Positions 51,618-59,878 of a DNA stretch of 64,000 nt are shown here, in pieces. The position numbers and the translations under genes are program-made. The DNA comes from an uncultured Clostridia bacterium (GTDB lineage Bacteria; Bacillota; Clostridia; Christensenellales; Borkfalkiaceae): NCBI GenBank assembly GCA_944368775.1, contig CALVXB010000003.1, positions 1 to 64,000 of the forward strand, read 5' to 3'. Under the pieces are notes generated by a model. That model saw only the letters and a program-made list of their open reading frames with translations. It was not told the DNA's origin and ran no database searches. Positions within the stretch are counted from its first letter, which is position 1. Each line of letters begins with the position of its first letter.

Positions 51618-53104
51618 TGGCAGAAATATCCAATTATAAAGTCGCGGCTTCCCCGCACGAACTTGGCGGCGGCAGTACCCGCCGCATCATGGTCGACGTG
51701 CTCATCGCGCTGCTGCCCTGCGTGGTGTGCGGAACGCTCTTTTACGGGCTGTACGCGCTGCTGCTCGTCGTCATCTGCACGGCGACCTGCTTTATCTCCG
51801 AACAGCTCTTCAACCTCGCGCGCAGAAAGCCGCTCACCTTCGACTGTTCCGCGCTGGTCACGGGCGTCATCTTGGGGCTCAACCTGCCTCCCCGCGCAGA
51901 GTGGTACATCCCCGTCATCGGCGGCGTGTTCGCCATCGTCATCGTCAAGATGCTCTTCGGCGGGCTGGGCAAAAACTTCGCCAACCCCGCCGCGACGGCG
52001 CGCGTGTTTCTGCTGCTCGCGTACAGCTCCGTCATGGCTCAGTACTACATCGGCGCGGATATTTCCGGAAATCTGCTCGGCACCCCGTCCGACCTTCCGA
52101 CGGATTTTACCTCCGCCCCGACCTACCTCTCGGGCGGCACGGCGGCGCTCTCCGGCTCTTTCTGGAACGTCTCCGGCTATCCGGGATATGTCCTACAGCT
52201 GCTGTTCGGCTATACGGGCGGCAGCATCGGCGAGACGTGCGCGGTCGCCATCCTCGCGGGCGGCGCGTACCTGTGCGTCCGCCGCGTCATCGACTGGCGC
52301 ATCCCCGCCGTGTACATCCTCACGGCGGCGGTCATGGTCCTCGCCTGCTATCAGAGCGCGCGGGAGATCCCGCTGCAGCTGCTCTCGGGCGGCCTGCTCT
52401 TCGGCGCCGTATTTATGGCGACCGACTACGCGACCTCTCCCAAATGGAGATATAACCGCATCCTGTACGCGGTCGGGCTGGGCGTGCTCACCGTCATCAT
52501 CCGCCGCTTCGGCGCCTATCCGGAGGGCACTTCGCTCGCCATCCTCATCCTGAACCTGCTCGTCCCGGTCATGGACCGCATGATCCTGCCCGTCCGCTTC
52601 GGTCAGCGCACCAAGTCGGGTAAGCCGATGCCGCGCATCGCGCAGTGGACGGCTCTCGGCCTGTGCGGCGCGATGGCGCTCGCCCTCGCCGTCGCCGCGC
52701 CCATCGTCGCGGCCACCGAGGACCGCAGCTTCGTCAAAACGGGACCGATCGAGCTGCAGGGCACCTACGAGAGCATCGAGTCCGCCGACCGCAACGAGGA
52801 CGGCAGCGTCAGCTTCGAGGTCGCGGGCATCGCCGACCTGTACGAGAACTATCAACAGCCGCTGCGCTATACCGTCACGCTGGACGCGGACGGGGAATTT
52901 GTCACAAATATCGAACCCATCGAACAGAGCACGATGGGCTACGTCGCCGAGCTCTCCCTGTTTGAAGGGAAGAGCTATAAAGAGATCGCATCGCTGACAC
53001 AGCTGGGCACGGACGCCGAATTGAGCGCCACCCGCACCAACACGGCGCTGCGAGAGATGATCCTCGAGTGCTTCGACGCGATGGAGGAGGTGCGCAATGG
53101 CTGA
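51617..53104 (+). CDS. rnfD: Rnf complex subunit D with C-terminal extension
   Basis: 495 residues, against about 310-350 for usual RnfD. Residues 1-330 are the multi-helix RnfD core (IMVDVLIALLPC, AALVTGVILGL-type helix, GGLGKNFANPAATARVFLL, MATDYATSPKW). The canonical flavinylation motif (SGAT-type) is not clear; LSGGTAALSGS (about 171-181) is the only candidate. An extra helix (about 342-367) then leads to a 125-residue extracytoplasmic domain with alternating beta strands (VSFEVAGIADLYENY, YTVTLDADGEFVTNIEPI), like an FMN-binding-domain relative without the attachment Thr. ATG overlaps the rnfC stop. No frameshift is seen. Confidence 0.92.
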   Translation: MAEISNYKVAASPHELGGGSTRRIMVDVLIALLPCVVCGTLFYGLYALLLVVICTATCFISEQLFNLARRKPLTFDCSALVTGVILGLNLPPRAEWYIPVIGGVFAIVIVKMLFGGLGKNFANPAATARVFLLLAYSSVMAQYYIGADISGNLLGTPSDLPTDFTSAPTYLSGGTAALSGSFWNVSGYPGYVLQLLFGYTGGSIGETCAVAILAGGAYLCVRRVIDWRIPAVYILTAAVMVLACYQSAREIPLQLLSGGLLFGAVFMATDYATSPKWRYNRILYAVGLGVLTVIIRRFGAYPEGTSLAILILNLLVPVMDRMILPVRFGQRTKSGKPMPRIAQWTALGLCGAMALALAVAAPIVAATEDRSFVKTGPIELQGTYESIESADRNEDGSVSFEVAGIADLYENYQQPLRYTVTLDADGEFVTNIEPIEQSTMGYVAELSLFEGKSYKEIASLTQLGTDAELSATRTNTALREMILECFDAMEEVRNG

Positions 53105-53642
53105 TACCAAAAAGAACGCCGTCTGGAAGTGCATCGTCGTGCTGGCGGCCATCGCCCTGTGCAGCGGCCTGCTGCTCGGCTTCTTCAATATCATCACCTA
53201 CGTCGACCCGCTGCAGTCCGCCTACGACCGCTTCGCCCAAGATACGGGCGCGTCCTTCAGCGAAATGACGGACGAGGAGGGGCAGCAGTACGAAAACGGC
53301 AGCGTCATCTACTACGCCGTATCCGACGACGGAGAGTGGCACGCCTTTTTGGCATCCGGCAACGGCGGGTTCGGCGGACCCGTGCAGGTCTACCTCTATT
53401 TCCGCGGCTCCGTTTTGGAAAAGATCTTGATCGGCGAAAACGGCGAGACCTATCTCGACCGCCTCGACGACGCCTTCTACGGGCAGTTCCTCGGCAAGGA
53501 CGTATCCGAGCTGAGCGGGCTGGAAGCCGACCTCGTCTCGGGCGCGACCAAGAGCTCGACGGCGGTCGCCAACGCGGTCGACGCGGCTGTGCGGTACTGG
53601 AACGAACATGTGACGGGAGGGAATACGAATGAACAGGCGTAA
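53097..53642 (+). CDS. rnfG: Rnf complex subunit G
   Basis: 181 residues. N-terminal membrane helix (about 12-31), then an extracytoplasmic FMN-binding domain. The covalent flavin attachment motif is VSGATKSSTAV (about 152-162), whose Thr accepts FMN from the ApbE flavin transferase (not in this window). QVYLYFRGSVLEKILIGEN is the preceding strand pair. It overlaps rnfD by 8 nt and rnfE by 14 nt. Confidence 0.94.
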   Translation: MADTKKNAVWKCIVVLAAIALCSGLLLGFFNIITYVDPLQSAYDRFAQDTGASFSEMTDEEGQQYENGSVIYYAVSDDGEWHAFLASGNGGFGGPVQVYLYFRGSVLEKILIGENGETYLDRLDDAFYGQFLGKDVSELSGLEADLVSGATKSSTAVANAVDAAVRYWNEHVTGGNTNEQA

Positions 53643-54291
53643 GATCAAAGAGACCGTCCTCGGCGGGCTCATCCGCAACAACCCGACCTTCGTGCTGGTG
53701 CTGGGCACCTGCCCGACCATCGCCATGACCACCTCCCTCGCGCAGGCGTTTGCGATGGGGCTGGCGACCACCTTCGTGCTCATCTTCTCCAACATCTTCG
53801 TCAGCCTGCTGCGCAACGTCATCCCCGACAAGGTGCGCATCCCGTGCTACATCGTCATCATCTCCACTTTCGTCATCATCGTGCAGATGGTCATGCGCCG
53901 CTTTCTGCCCGACCTGTACGAGACCATGCAGGCGTTCATCGCCCTCATCGTCGTCAACTGCATCATCCTCGCGCGGGCGGAGAGCTTCGCCTCCTGCAAC
54001 CCGCCGCTGTACAGCGCGCTCGACGGCCTCTCGATGGGCCTCGGCTTCACGGGCGCCCTCTGCCTGATCGGCATCGTGCGCGAATTTTTCGCGGGCGGCG
54101 CGTTCGCGGGCATGGCCATCCCCGGCTTCCCCGCCATGAGCGGCGCGGGCGCGAGCGCCTTCGGCTTCATCGCCTTCGGCTGCATGATGGCGCTGTTCAA
54201 CTTCATCATCCAAAAGGCGGAGGCGCGCAAAGAGCGGCTGCGGCAGGCGTCGCTGCCCCTCGCCGGCGGGGCAGGGGAGGTGCAGGCATGA
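53629..54291 (+). CDS. rnfE: Rnf complex subunit E
   Basis: 220 residues, integral membrane (six helices). Family signatures: NNPTFVLVLGTCPTIAMTTS (18-37), with the conserved membrane Cys, and CIILARAESFASCNPP (about 112-127). Works with RnfA to form the membrane iron-sulfur pathway. RBS GGGAGG inside rnfG. The stop overlaps rnfA (ATGA). Confidence 0.96.
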   Translation: MNRRKIKETVLGGLIRNNPTFVLVLGTCPTIAMTTSLAQAFAMGLATTFVLIFSNIFVSLLRNVIPDKVRIPCYIVIISTFVIIVQMVMRRFLPDLYETMQAFIALIVVNCIILARAESFASCNPPLYSALDGLSMGLGFTGALCLIGIVREFFAGGAFAGMAIPGFPAMSGAGASAFGFIAFGCMMALFNFIIQKAEARKERLRQASLPLAGGAGEVQA

Positions 54292-54872
54292 TATCCCTCA
54301 TTTCCGTGATGTTCACGGCGGTCATCTCCCAAAACATCGTCCTCTCGCAGTACCAGGGCATCTGCCCCTTCCTCGGGGTGTCGAAAAAGATGTCCTCCGC
54401 CGCGGGCATGGGCTTTGCCGTCATCTTCGTGATGGCGGTCGCGTCGGTATTCTGCTGGCTGGTCTACAACTTCGTGCTTTTGCCGCTGAACCTCGATTAC
54501 CTGTACACGATGGCGTTCATCCTCGTCATCGCCAGCCTCGTGCAGATGCTCGAAATGGCCATCAAGCGCTTCTCGCCCACCCTGTACAGCGCGCTGGGCG
54601 TCTACCTTCCCCTCATCACCACCAACTGCGCCATCCTCGGCACCGCTAACAGCGCCATCGTCTTTTCGTCGTACGACTTCGTGTACACCTTCTGCGTGTC
54701 GGTGGCGACGGGCGTCGGCTTCCTGCTCGCCATCTGCCTGCTCGCGGGCGTGCGGCTCAAGACCGACCGCGCAGACATCCCCCAATGTTTCAAGGGCTTC
54801 CCGATCACGCTGGTCACGGCGGCGATCATGGCGCTCGCGTTCGCGGGCTTTTCGGGCATTTTAGCGGGGTGA
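54288..54872 (+). CDS. rnfA: Rnf complex subunit A
   Basis: 194 residues, six helices. Signatures: SQNIVLSQYQGICPFLGVSK (14-33), with the conserved Cys, and YLPLITTNCAILGTA (about 105-119), with the second Cys that matches the inverted topology of RnfE. ATG overlaps the rnfE stop. Confidence 0.96.
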   Translation: MISLISVMFTAVISQNIVLSQYQGICPFLGVSKKMSSAAGMGFAVIFVMAVASVFCWLVYNFVLLPLNLDYLYTMAFILVIASLVQMLEMAIKRFSPTLYSALGVYLPLITTNCAILGTANSAIVFSSYDFVYTFCVSVATGVGFLLAICLLAGVRLKTDRADIPQCFKGFPITLVTAAIMALAFAGFSGILAG

Positions 54873-54876
54873 TCGT

Positions 54877-55674
54877 ATGACTGAAGATATCATTTCCGTC
54901 CTGCTTGCGGGCGGCGTCATGCTCGCCGTCGCCCTCGTATTCGGCATCCTGCTCGTCGTGTGCGCGCACTTTTTCACCGTCCGCCGCGACGAACGCATCG
55001 ATCAGGTAGAGAACTTGCTCGCCAAGTCCAACTGCGGCGGCTGCGGCCGGGCGGGCTGCGCCCAGTTTGCCGAGGCGCTCGTCAAGGGGGAGGCCAAGCT
55101 CTCCGACTGCCGCGCCACACCCGCCGCCAACAAGGCGAAGATCGCCGAGCTGTTGGGCGGCGGCGACATCGGCGAAGAGACGGTCGCCGTCGTGCACTGC
55201 AACGGCGGCCACGCCTGCTACGATAAGTACGCCTACCAGGGGTACGGCGACTGCGCCTCCTGCGAGCTGATCGCGGGCGGCGTCAAGGCATGCCCCGTCG
55301 GCTGCATCGGCAAAAAGACGTGTGTCGGCGTCTGCCCGACGGGTGCGCTCGCCGTCGGAGACGGCGGCTACGCCTGCGTCGATAAAGAGAAGTGCATCTC
55401 CTGCGGCGCCTGCATCGCAGACTGCCCCAAGCACATCATCGGCCGCATCCCGAAAAATGCCAAAGTGTATATCGCCTGTTCCAACCACGGCAAGGGGAAG
55501 GAGGTCATGGAGCTGTGCGCGCACGGCTGCATCGGCTGTGGCATCTGCGCCAAAAACTGCCCGGCGGGCGCCATCGCGATGAAGGACGGCCTGCCCGAGA
55601 TCGACTATACAAAGTGCGTCGGCTGCCGCGTCTGCGTGCAGAAGTGCCCGCGCAAGTGCATTAAAGAACACTAA
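54877..55674 (+). CDS. rnfB: Rnf complex subunit B
   Basis: 265 residues. N-terminal membrane helix (about 8-32). The 4-Cys cluster site CGGCGRAGCAQFAEAL (about 49-64) is followed by a ferredoxin-like series of CxxCxxCxxxC sites, among them CISCGACIADCP (about 174-185), CIGCGICAKNCP (about 216-227) and CVGCRVCVQKCP near the C-terminus. It is the entry point for ferredoxin electrons. RnfCDGEAB is complete and in the usual order, so this organism can couple ferredoxin oxidation to ion pumping. Confidence 0.96.
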   Translation: MTEDIISVLLAGGVMLAVALVFGILLVVCAHFFTVRRDERIDQVENLLAKSNCGGCGRAGCAQFAEALVKGEAKLSDCRATPAANKAKIAELLGGGDIGEETVAVVHCNGGHACYDKYAYQGYGDCASCELIAGGVKACPVGCIGKKTCVGVCPTGALAVGDGGYACVDKEKCISCGACIADCPKHIIGRIPKNAKVYIACSNHGKGKEVMELCAHGCIGCGICAKNCPAGAIAMKDGLPEIDYTKCVGCRVCVQKCPRKCIKEH

Positions 55675-55686
55675 ACGGGAGGCTCC

Positions 55687-56337
55687 ATGCTCTATCGGCC
55701 AAACATCCTCTTCGACTTCGACGGCACCCTGTTCGATACCGCGCCCGGCATCCTGCACTGTATGCGCGACGCCCTGACCGCCTGCGGCTACGACCCCGGC
55801 GACGACGTCGCGCTGCGCCGCTTCGTCGGCCCGCCCGTGCTCGAGGCGCTGCACACCTTTTACGGCATGAGCGACGCCGAGGCCCGCCGCGTCAAAGACG
55901 TCTACCGCGCCGCCTACCGCGCGCACGGCGTGTTCGAGTGCGCCCCCATGCTGGGCGCGGAAGATTGCCTGCGCGCCCTGCGCGCGGCGGGCGCGCGCAT
56001 CGGCATCGCCACCTCCAAACCCACCTTCTTCGCGGAGGAGATCTTGCGCCGCTTCCGCTTTGACGGCTATTTCGACGCCGTCTGCGGCGCGGAGGACGAC
56101 GCGCACGCGGGCAAGGCGGAGATCGTCGCCCGCGCCCTTTCGCGGCTGAACGCGGCTCCCGCCGACGCGGTCATGGTGGGGGACCGCAACTACGACGTCC
56201 TCGGCGCGGCGGCGTGCGGCGTGCCCTGCATCGGCATCCGCACCGGCTGCGCCGAGGATGGCGAGCTCGAAGGGGCGGGCGCCGTCGCCGTCGTCTGCGA
56301 TTTTGCCTCTTTGCAGGCGCTTTTGCTCGGCCTTTGA
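55687..56337 (+). CDS. HAD-superfamily hydrolase (phosphoglycolate-phosphatase-like)
   Basis: 216 residues. Motif I FDFDGTLFDT (8-17), motif II TSKPT (about 109-113), motif III Lys at HAGKAEI, motif IV MVGDRNYDVLGA (about 159-170). A helical cap lies between motifs I and II, giving the Gph/PpaX subfamily. RBS GGGAGG, 12 bp after rnfB, probably at the end of the rnf transcript. Substrate not predictable. Confidence 0.88.
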   Translation: MLYRPNILFDFDGTLFDTAPGILHCMRDALTACGYDPGDDVALRRFVGPPVLEALHTFYGMSDAEARRVKDVYRAAYRAHGVFECAPMLGAEDCLRALRAAGARIGIATSKPTFFAEEILRRFRFDGYFDAVCGAEDDAHAGKAEIVARALSRLNAAPADAVMVGDRNYDVLGAAACGVPCIGIRTGCAEDGELEGAGAVAVVCDFASLQALLLGL

Positions 56338-56363
56338 GGGCGGCGGCGGGGCCGGCCTCCAAG

Positions 56364-56400
56364 TGAGTTGTGCACTTTGCACAGCTCATTTTTTTGTTTT
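56364..56400 (+). terminator. Terminator after the rnf/HAD unit
   Basis: TGAGTTGTGCA pairs with TGCACAGCTCA (one G-U), CTT loop, followed by TTTTTTTGTTTT. Confidence 0.9.
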
Positions 56401-56662
56401 GTTTGGAATTGACTGAATTATTTTCTTTTTTTCGTGAATAATTTGCAAAAGTTATGTGAAAAATATACAAATCAAACCATTTCAAAAAAATTCACAAAAA
56501 AATTTGCATAAAATTCCGAAAAAGCCCTATACAAAATCGCCGTTCAATGGTATAATGTATTCGGTTCAATTTATTTTCTTGTTCTATAAGCAGTTGGTTA
56601 TAGATACCGGGAAAAATTCATGTCTTTTGGCCTAAACGATTTCAGACAGCAGAGGTGGCATA
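56401..56662. other. AT-rich intergenic region
   Basis: About 260 bp, much richer in A and T than the rest of the window. It holds the candidate promoter at 56528-56556 and A/T tracts (AATTTGCA occurs twice, near 56440 and 56500). No RBS-supported ORF. Confidence 0.55.
56528..56556 (+). promoter_or_regulatory. Promoter of the ppx/gppA gene
   Basis: TATACA (56528-56533), 17 bp, TATAAT (56551-56556). The -10 is perfect, the -35 partial. It leaves a leader of about 100 nt. Confidence 0.7.
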
Positions 56663-58177
56663 GTGGAGAAAATAGGTATCATCGATCTTGGTTCCAATTC
56701 GGCGCGGCTCGTCATCGTCGAACTGTTCGGCGAGGGGCACTTTATGGTGGTGGACGAGCTGAAGGAGAGCGTCCGTCTGGGGCAGGATATGGAGCGCGAC
56801 GGCTTCCTCAAGCCCTCGCGCGTGGCGGAGACCATCCGCACCCTCAAGATGTTCAAAAAATTGGCGGATGCAAGCCGCGTCGACCGCATCATCGCCGTGG
56901 CGACGGCGGCCGTCCGTCGCGCAAAAAATCAGCGCAGCTTTTTAGATGAGATCCAGGCGACCTGCGGCATCAAGGTCAAGGTGCTCAGCGAGGAAGAGGA
57001 GGCGACGCTCGTCTACCGCGGCGTCATCAACTCGATGGATATCCCCAAGGGGCTCATCCTCGAGATCGGCGGCGGCAGCACCAAGATCGTCTACTACAAC
57101 CGCCGCAATATGCTCAACTTCATCACCCTCCCCTTCGGGGCGGTCACGCTGACCGACCTCTTCAAGGACGACGGTCTCTCTCCCGAAGAGCAGGCGGCAA
57201 AGGTGGAGGAATTCTTCACCGAGCAGCTCACCGGCATCGATTGGCTGCAAAACATCGACCCCGACACGCAGATGATCGGCGTGGGCGGCTCTTTCCGCAA
57301 TATCTTCAAGATCAGCAAGATGGTGCGCAAGTATCCGCTGGATACCGTGCACAACTATGTGTTGCCCACCGAGGACTTCGAGTCCATCTACGACATGATC
57401 AAGGTGCTCGACCTCGACAAAAAGAAAAAGATCAAGGGCCTCTCCTCCGGCCGGGCAGACATCCTGCCCGCGGCGCTGGCCGTCGTCAAGTCGTTCACCC
57501 GCTATATGCGCTTTGAGAGCTTCACCATCGGCGGCTCGGGCCTGCGCGAGGGCATCATGTTCAACCAGGCGATGCCCGTCACGCTCGAAAAGCCCATCTC
57601 CGACATCCTCGGTTACAGTCTCAATACGCTGGTGAAGTACTATCAGTGCAACGAGCAGCACGTCGAGCACGTCGTCAACCTGTCCGTCCAGCTGTTCAAG
57701 CAGCTGCGCGTGCTGCACAAATTCCCCCGGCAGTACTTAAAGATCCTCAAGGTCGCCGCCACGTTGCACGACTGCGGCAACCGCATCAAATTCTACAACC
57801 ACCAGAAGCACAGCTGGTACATGATCCTCAACTCGACGCTGTACGGCATCACCCACCGCGAGATCGTCCTGGCCGCCTTTGTCGCCGGCTGCCACAAAAA
57901 GGAGGACATCTCCATGCTCGATTGGATGCGCTATAAGGATATCGTGCAGGAAGAAGACCTCGACGCGGTGCGCAAGCTGGGCGTCATGCTCCGCATCGCA
58001 GAAAGCCTCGACCGCAGCTGCAGCTCGACCATCAAGAGCATCAACTGCGACGTGTTGGGCGATTCGGTCATCATGAAGACGGAAGTGGAGGGCGACGCCT
58101 CGCTGGAGATCCGCGACGCGCTCAGCGCCAACCTCGAATTCCGCAAGTCCTTCCGCAAAAATCTGCAAATTCTCTGA
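56663..58177 (+). CDS. ppx: Ppx/GppA phosphatase with C-terminal HD domain
   Basis: 504 residues. N-terminal ASKHA-fold exopolyphosphatase/pppGppase domain (1-305): phosphate-1 loop IIDLGSNSARLVIVEL (5-20), catalytic Glu in LSEEEEATLVYRGV (about 111-124), phosphate-2 loop LEIGGGSTKIVYYNRR. HD-type domain from about 330: the metal residues are ATLHDCGNRIKFYNHQKHSW (about 371-390), with a second His. Hydrolyses polyphosphate and/or guanosine pentaphosphate, linking stringent response and phosphate storage. GTG start after AGAGGTGG. Single gene. The symbol is by family; activity could be either. Confidence 0.88.
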   Translation: MEKIGIIDLGSNSARLVIVELFGEGHFMVVDELKESVRLGQDMERDGFLKPSRVAETIRTLKMFKKLADASRVDRIIAVATAAVRRAKNQRSFLDEIQATCGIKVKVLSEEEEATLVYRGVINSMDIPKGLILEIGGGSTKIVYYNRRNMLNFITLPFGAVTLTDLFKDDGLSPEEQAAKVEEFFTEQLTGIDWLQNIDPDTQMIGVGGSFRNIFKISKMVRKYPLDTVHNYVLPTEDFESIYDMIKVLDLDKKKKIKGLSSGRADILPAALAVVKSFTRYMRFESFTIGGSGLREGIMFNQAMPVTLEKPISDILGYSLNTLVKYYQCNEQHVEHVVNLSVQLFKQLRVLHKFPRQYLKILKVAATLHDCGNRIKFYNHQKHSWYMILNSTLYGITHREIVLAAFVAGCHKKEDISMLDWMRYKDIVQEEDLDAVRKLGVMLRIAESLDRSCSSTIKSINCDVLGDSVIMKTEVEGDASLEIRDALSANLEFRKSFRKNLQIL

Positions 58178-58183
58178 GGAACG

Positions 58184-58211
58184 ATAGCCGCAATGCCCGC
58201 GTTGCGGCTAT
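58184..58211 (+). terminator. Hairpin after ppx/gppA
   Basis: ATAGCCGCAA (58184-58193) pairs with TTGCGGCTAT (58202-58211), followed by TCATTT. No strong T-run; possibly weak, so maf may be partly co-transcribed. Confidence 0.5.
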
Positions 58212-58223
58212 TCATTTGAAGTT

Positions 58224-58787
58224 ATGGAGATCGTTTTAGCAAGCGCGAGCCCCCGCCGCCGCGAGATCCTCGCGCGCATCCTCCCGACCTTTTTCGTCAT
58301 CCCCTCGACCTGCCCCGAGACGGCCGATCTTTCGCAGCCGCCCGCGCGCATCGTCGAACAGTTGGCGCGCCAAAAGGCGGAAGACGTATACCGCAGTCAC
58401 ACGGCCGCGCTCGTTTTGGGCGCGGATACCGTCGTTTGGGCGGGCGGCCGCCTGCTCGGCAAGCCCAAGGACGCCGCCGATGCCGCGCGCATGCTGCGTT
58501 CCCTCTCGGGCAGGGCGCACGAGGTGTATACCGGCTACTGCCTGCGCGGTCCGGGCATCGGCGTGTGCGGCAGCGCGCGCACCGAGGTCGTATTCAACGA
58601 CCTTTCCGAAGAATTTATCGCCGCGTACGTCGCGACAGGCTCTCCCTTAGACAAGGCGGGCGCCTACGGCATTCAAGACGACCCGCAGCTCGTGCGCGCG
58701 GTGCATGGCAGCTACACGAACGTCGTCGGGCTGCCCGAAGAAGTCATCCGCGACCAACTGATCGCGTGCGGGGTGCCTGTCCTATGA
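58224..58787 (+). CDS. maf: Maf-family nucleoside triphosphate pyrophosphatase
   Basis: 187 residues. Housecleaning enzyme that hydrolyses dTTP/UTP or modified nucleotides. Start motif LASASPRRREILARI (5-19); GADTVVWAGGRLLGKPKDAADAARML (about 67-92; key Asp and Lys-Pro); GAYGIQDDPQLV (about 151-162), where canonical maf proteins have GYGIQG-type loops. ATG has a weak upstream SD. The stop overlaps the mreB-like start by 4 nt, echoing the common maf-mreB order. Confidence 0.92.
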   Translation: MEIVLASASPRRREILARILPTFFVIPSTCPETADLSQPPARIVEQLARQKAEDVYRSHTAALVLGADTVVWAGGRLLGKPKDAADAARMLRSLSGRAHEVYTGYCLRGPGIGVCGSARTEVVFNDLSEEFIAAYVATGSPLDKAGAYGIQDDPQLVRAVHGSYTNVVGLPEEVIRDQLIACGVPVL

Positions 58788-59782
58788 TGCGCCTCGCGAT
58801 CGACTTCGGTACTTCCGAAACGAAAATTTATCTGGAAGGGAACGGCATCGTCCTCGCCGAACCGACGTGCGCGGCCATCTCTTCGGGCACGCGCGAAGTG
58901 CGCGCGGTCGGCGCGGCGGCGCGCAAGCTGAACGTCGGCGCGTCCGACCTCGTCTCCTTCGTCCGCCCCGTCGCGGCGGGCGGGATCGTCGACCCCGGCA
59001 TGGCGGCCGCCATCCTCTCTTCCTTCCTGAACAAGATCGGCATCCCCCGCCGCAAGGCGCGCCGCTGCACCGCCCTCTTTTCGGTGCCCTGCGGCGCATC
59101 CAACGCCCTGCTCGGCGCCTACGCCTCCGTCGCGCAGGCGTGCGGGCTGGGTACCTTTCGCTTTATCGAGGCGCCCATCCTCGCGGCGATCGGGCAGGGG
59201 ATGGCGCTGGGCGACGAGCGCCCCGCCTTCGTCGTCGACATCGGCGCGGCGACCGCCAACATCGCGGCGGTCACGTCGGACGGCATCGCCGCGGGCATCG
59301 GCATCGGGCTGGGCGGCAGCAAGCTGGACGCCGACATCGCCGATATGGCCAAGATGCGCATGGGCGTACAGATCGGCCCGCTCACCGCAGAGCGCGTCAA
59401 GCTGACCGTCGCCTCGCTGTACGCGGGCGACAACGTGCGCATCACCGTGCGCGGCAAAGAGCTGCTCAGCGGCCGCGGCTGCCAGGTCACGCTCACCTCC
59501 GCCGACCTCGACGCCTGCGTCCGCCGCTACGGCGACCTCGTCGCCGAGTACATACGCCTCGTGCTCGACCGCATTTCCCCGCGCGCGGCCGCCTTCGCCA
59601 TGCGCCGCGGCATCCGCCTCTCGGGCGGCGGCGCCCGCCTCGTCGGGCTGGACGAGTACTGCGCGCAGGCGCTCAACGCCGACGTCGTCGTCCCGAAGGA
59701 GCCGCATCTGTGCGTCGTGCGCGGCGGCGGGGTCGCCGTCGCCGACTTCTCCCTGCTGGACGCGCTCAGCATCGAATATTGA
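58784..59782 (+). CDS. mreB: MreB/Mbl-like actin homologue
   Basis: 332 residues. Actin-fold ATPase that organises wall synthesis. Phosphate loops and adenosine motif are in order: AIDFGTSETKIYLEGNGIVL (4-23), FVVDIGAATANIAAV (about 148-162), GIGLGGSKLD, and GIRLSGGGARLVGLDEY near 283-299. The membrane amphipathic helix found at the start of some MreBs is not evident. The sequence is divergent from Bacillus MreB/Mbl, and mreC-mreD do not follow. So it may be a paralogue; assignment to the family is firm, the exact symbol less so. Confidence 0.85.
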   Translation: MMRLAIDFGTSETKIYLEGNGIVLAEPTCAAISSGTREVRAVGAAARKLNVGASDLVSFVRPVAAGGIVDPGMAAAILSSFLNKIGIPRRKARRCTALFSVPCGASNALLGAYASVAQACGLGTFRFIEAPILAAIGQGMALGDERPAFVVDIGAATANIAAVTSDGIAAGIGIGLGGSKLDADIADMAKMRMGVQIGPLTAERVKLTVASLYAGDNVRITVRGKELLSGRGCQVTLTSADLDACVRRYGDLVAEYIRLVLDRISPRAAAFAMRRGIRLSGGGARLVGLDEYCAQALNADVVVPKEPHLCVVRGGGVAVADFSLLDALSIEY

Positions 59783-59878
59783 CCTTTGCGCGCTCCCGCC
59801 GCGTCGCGGCGGGGCCGCTTTTCTGTTTTGCCGCCCGCGTGCGGCGCTTCGCCCCGTGCGAAAGGAGTATCGTTTGTT

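Noticed and set aside
56645..56668. Possible fifth copy of the dispersed repeat (GCAGAGGTGGCATAGTGGAG)
   Set aside because: Only partial match; it lacks the AGTACTATGCG core and contains the ppx/gppA start.
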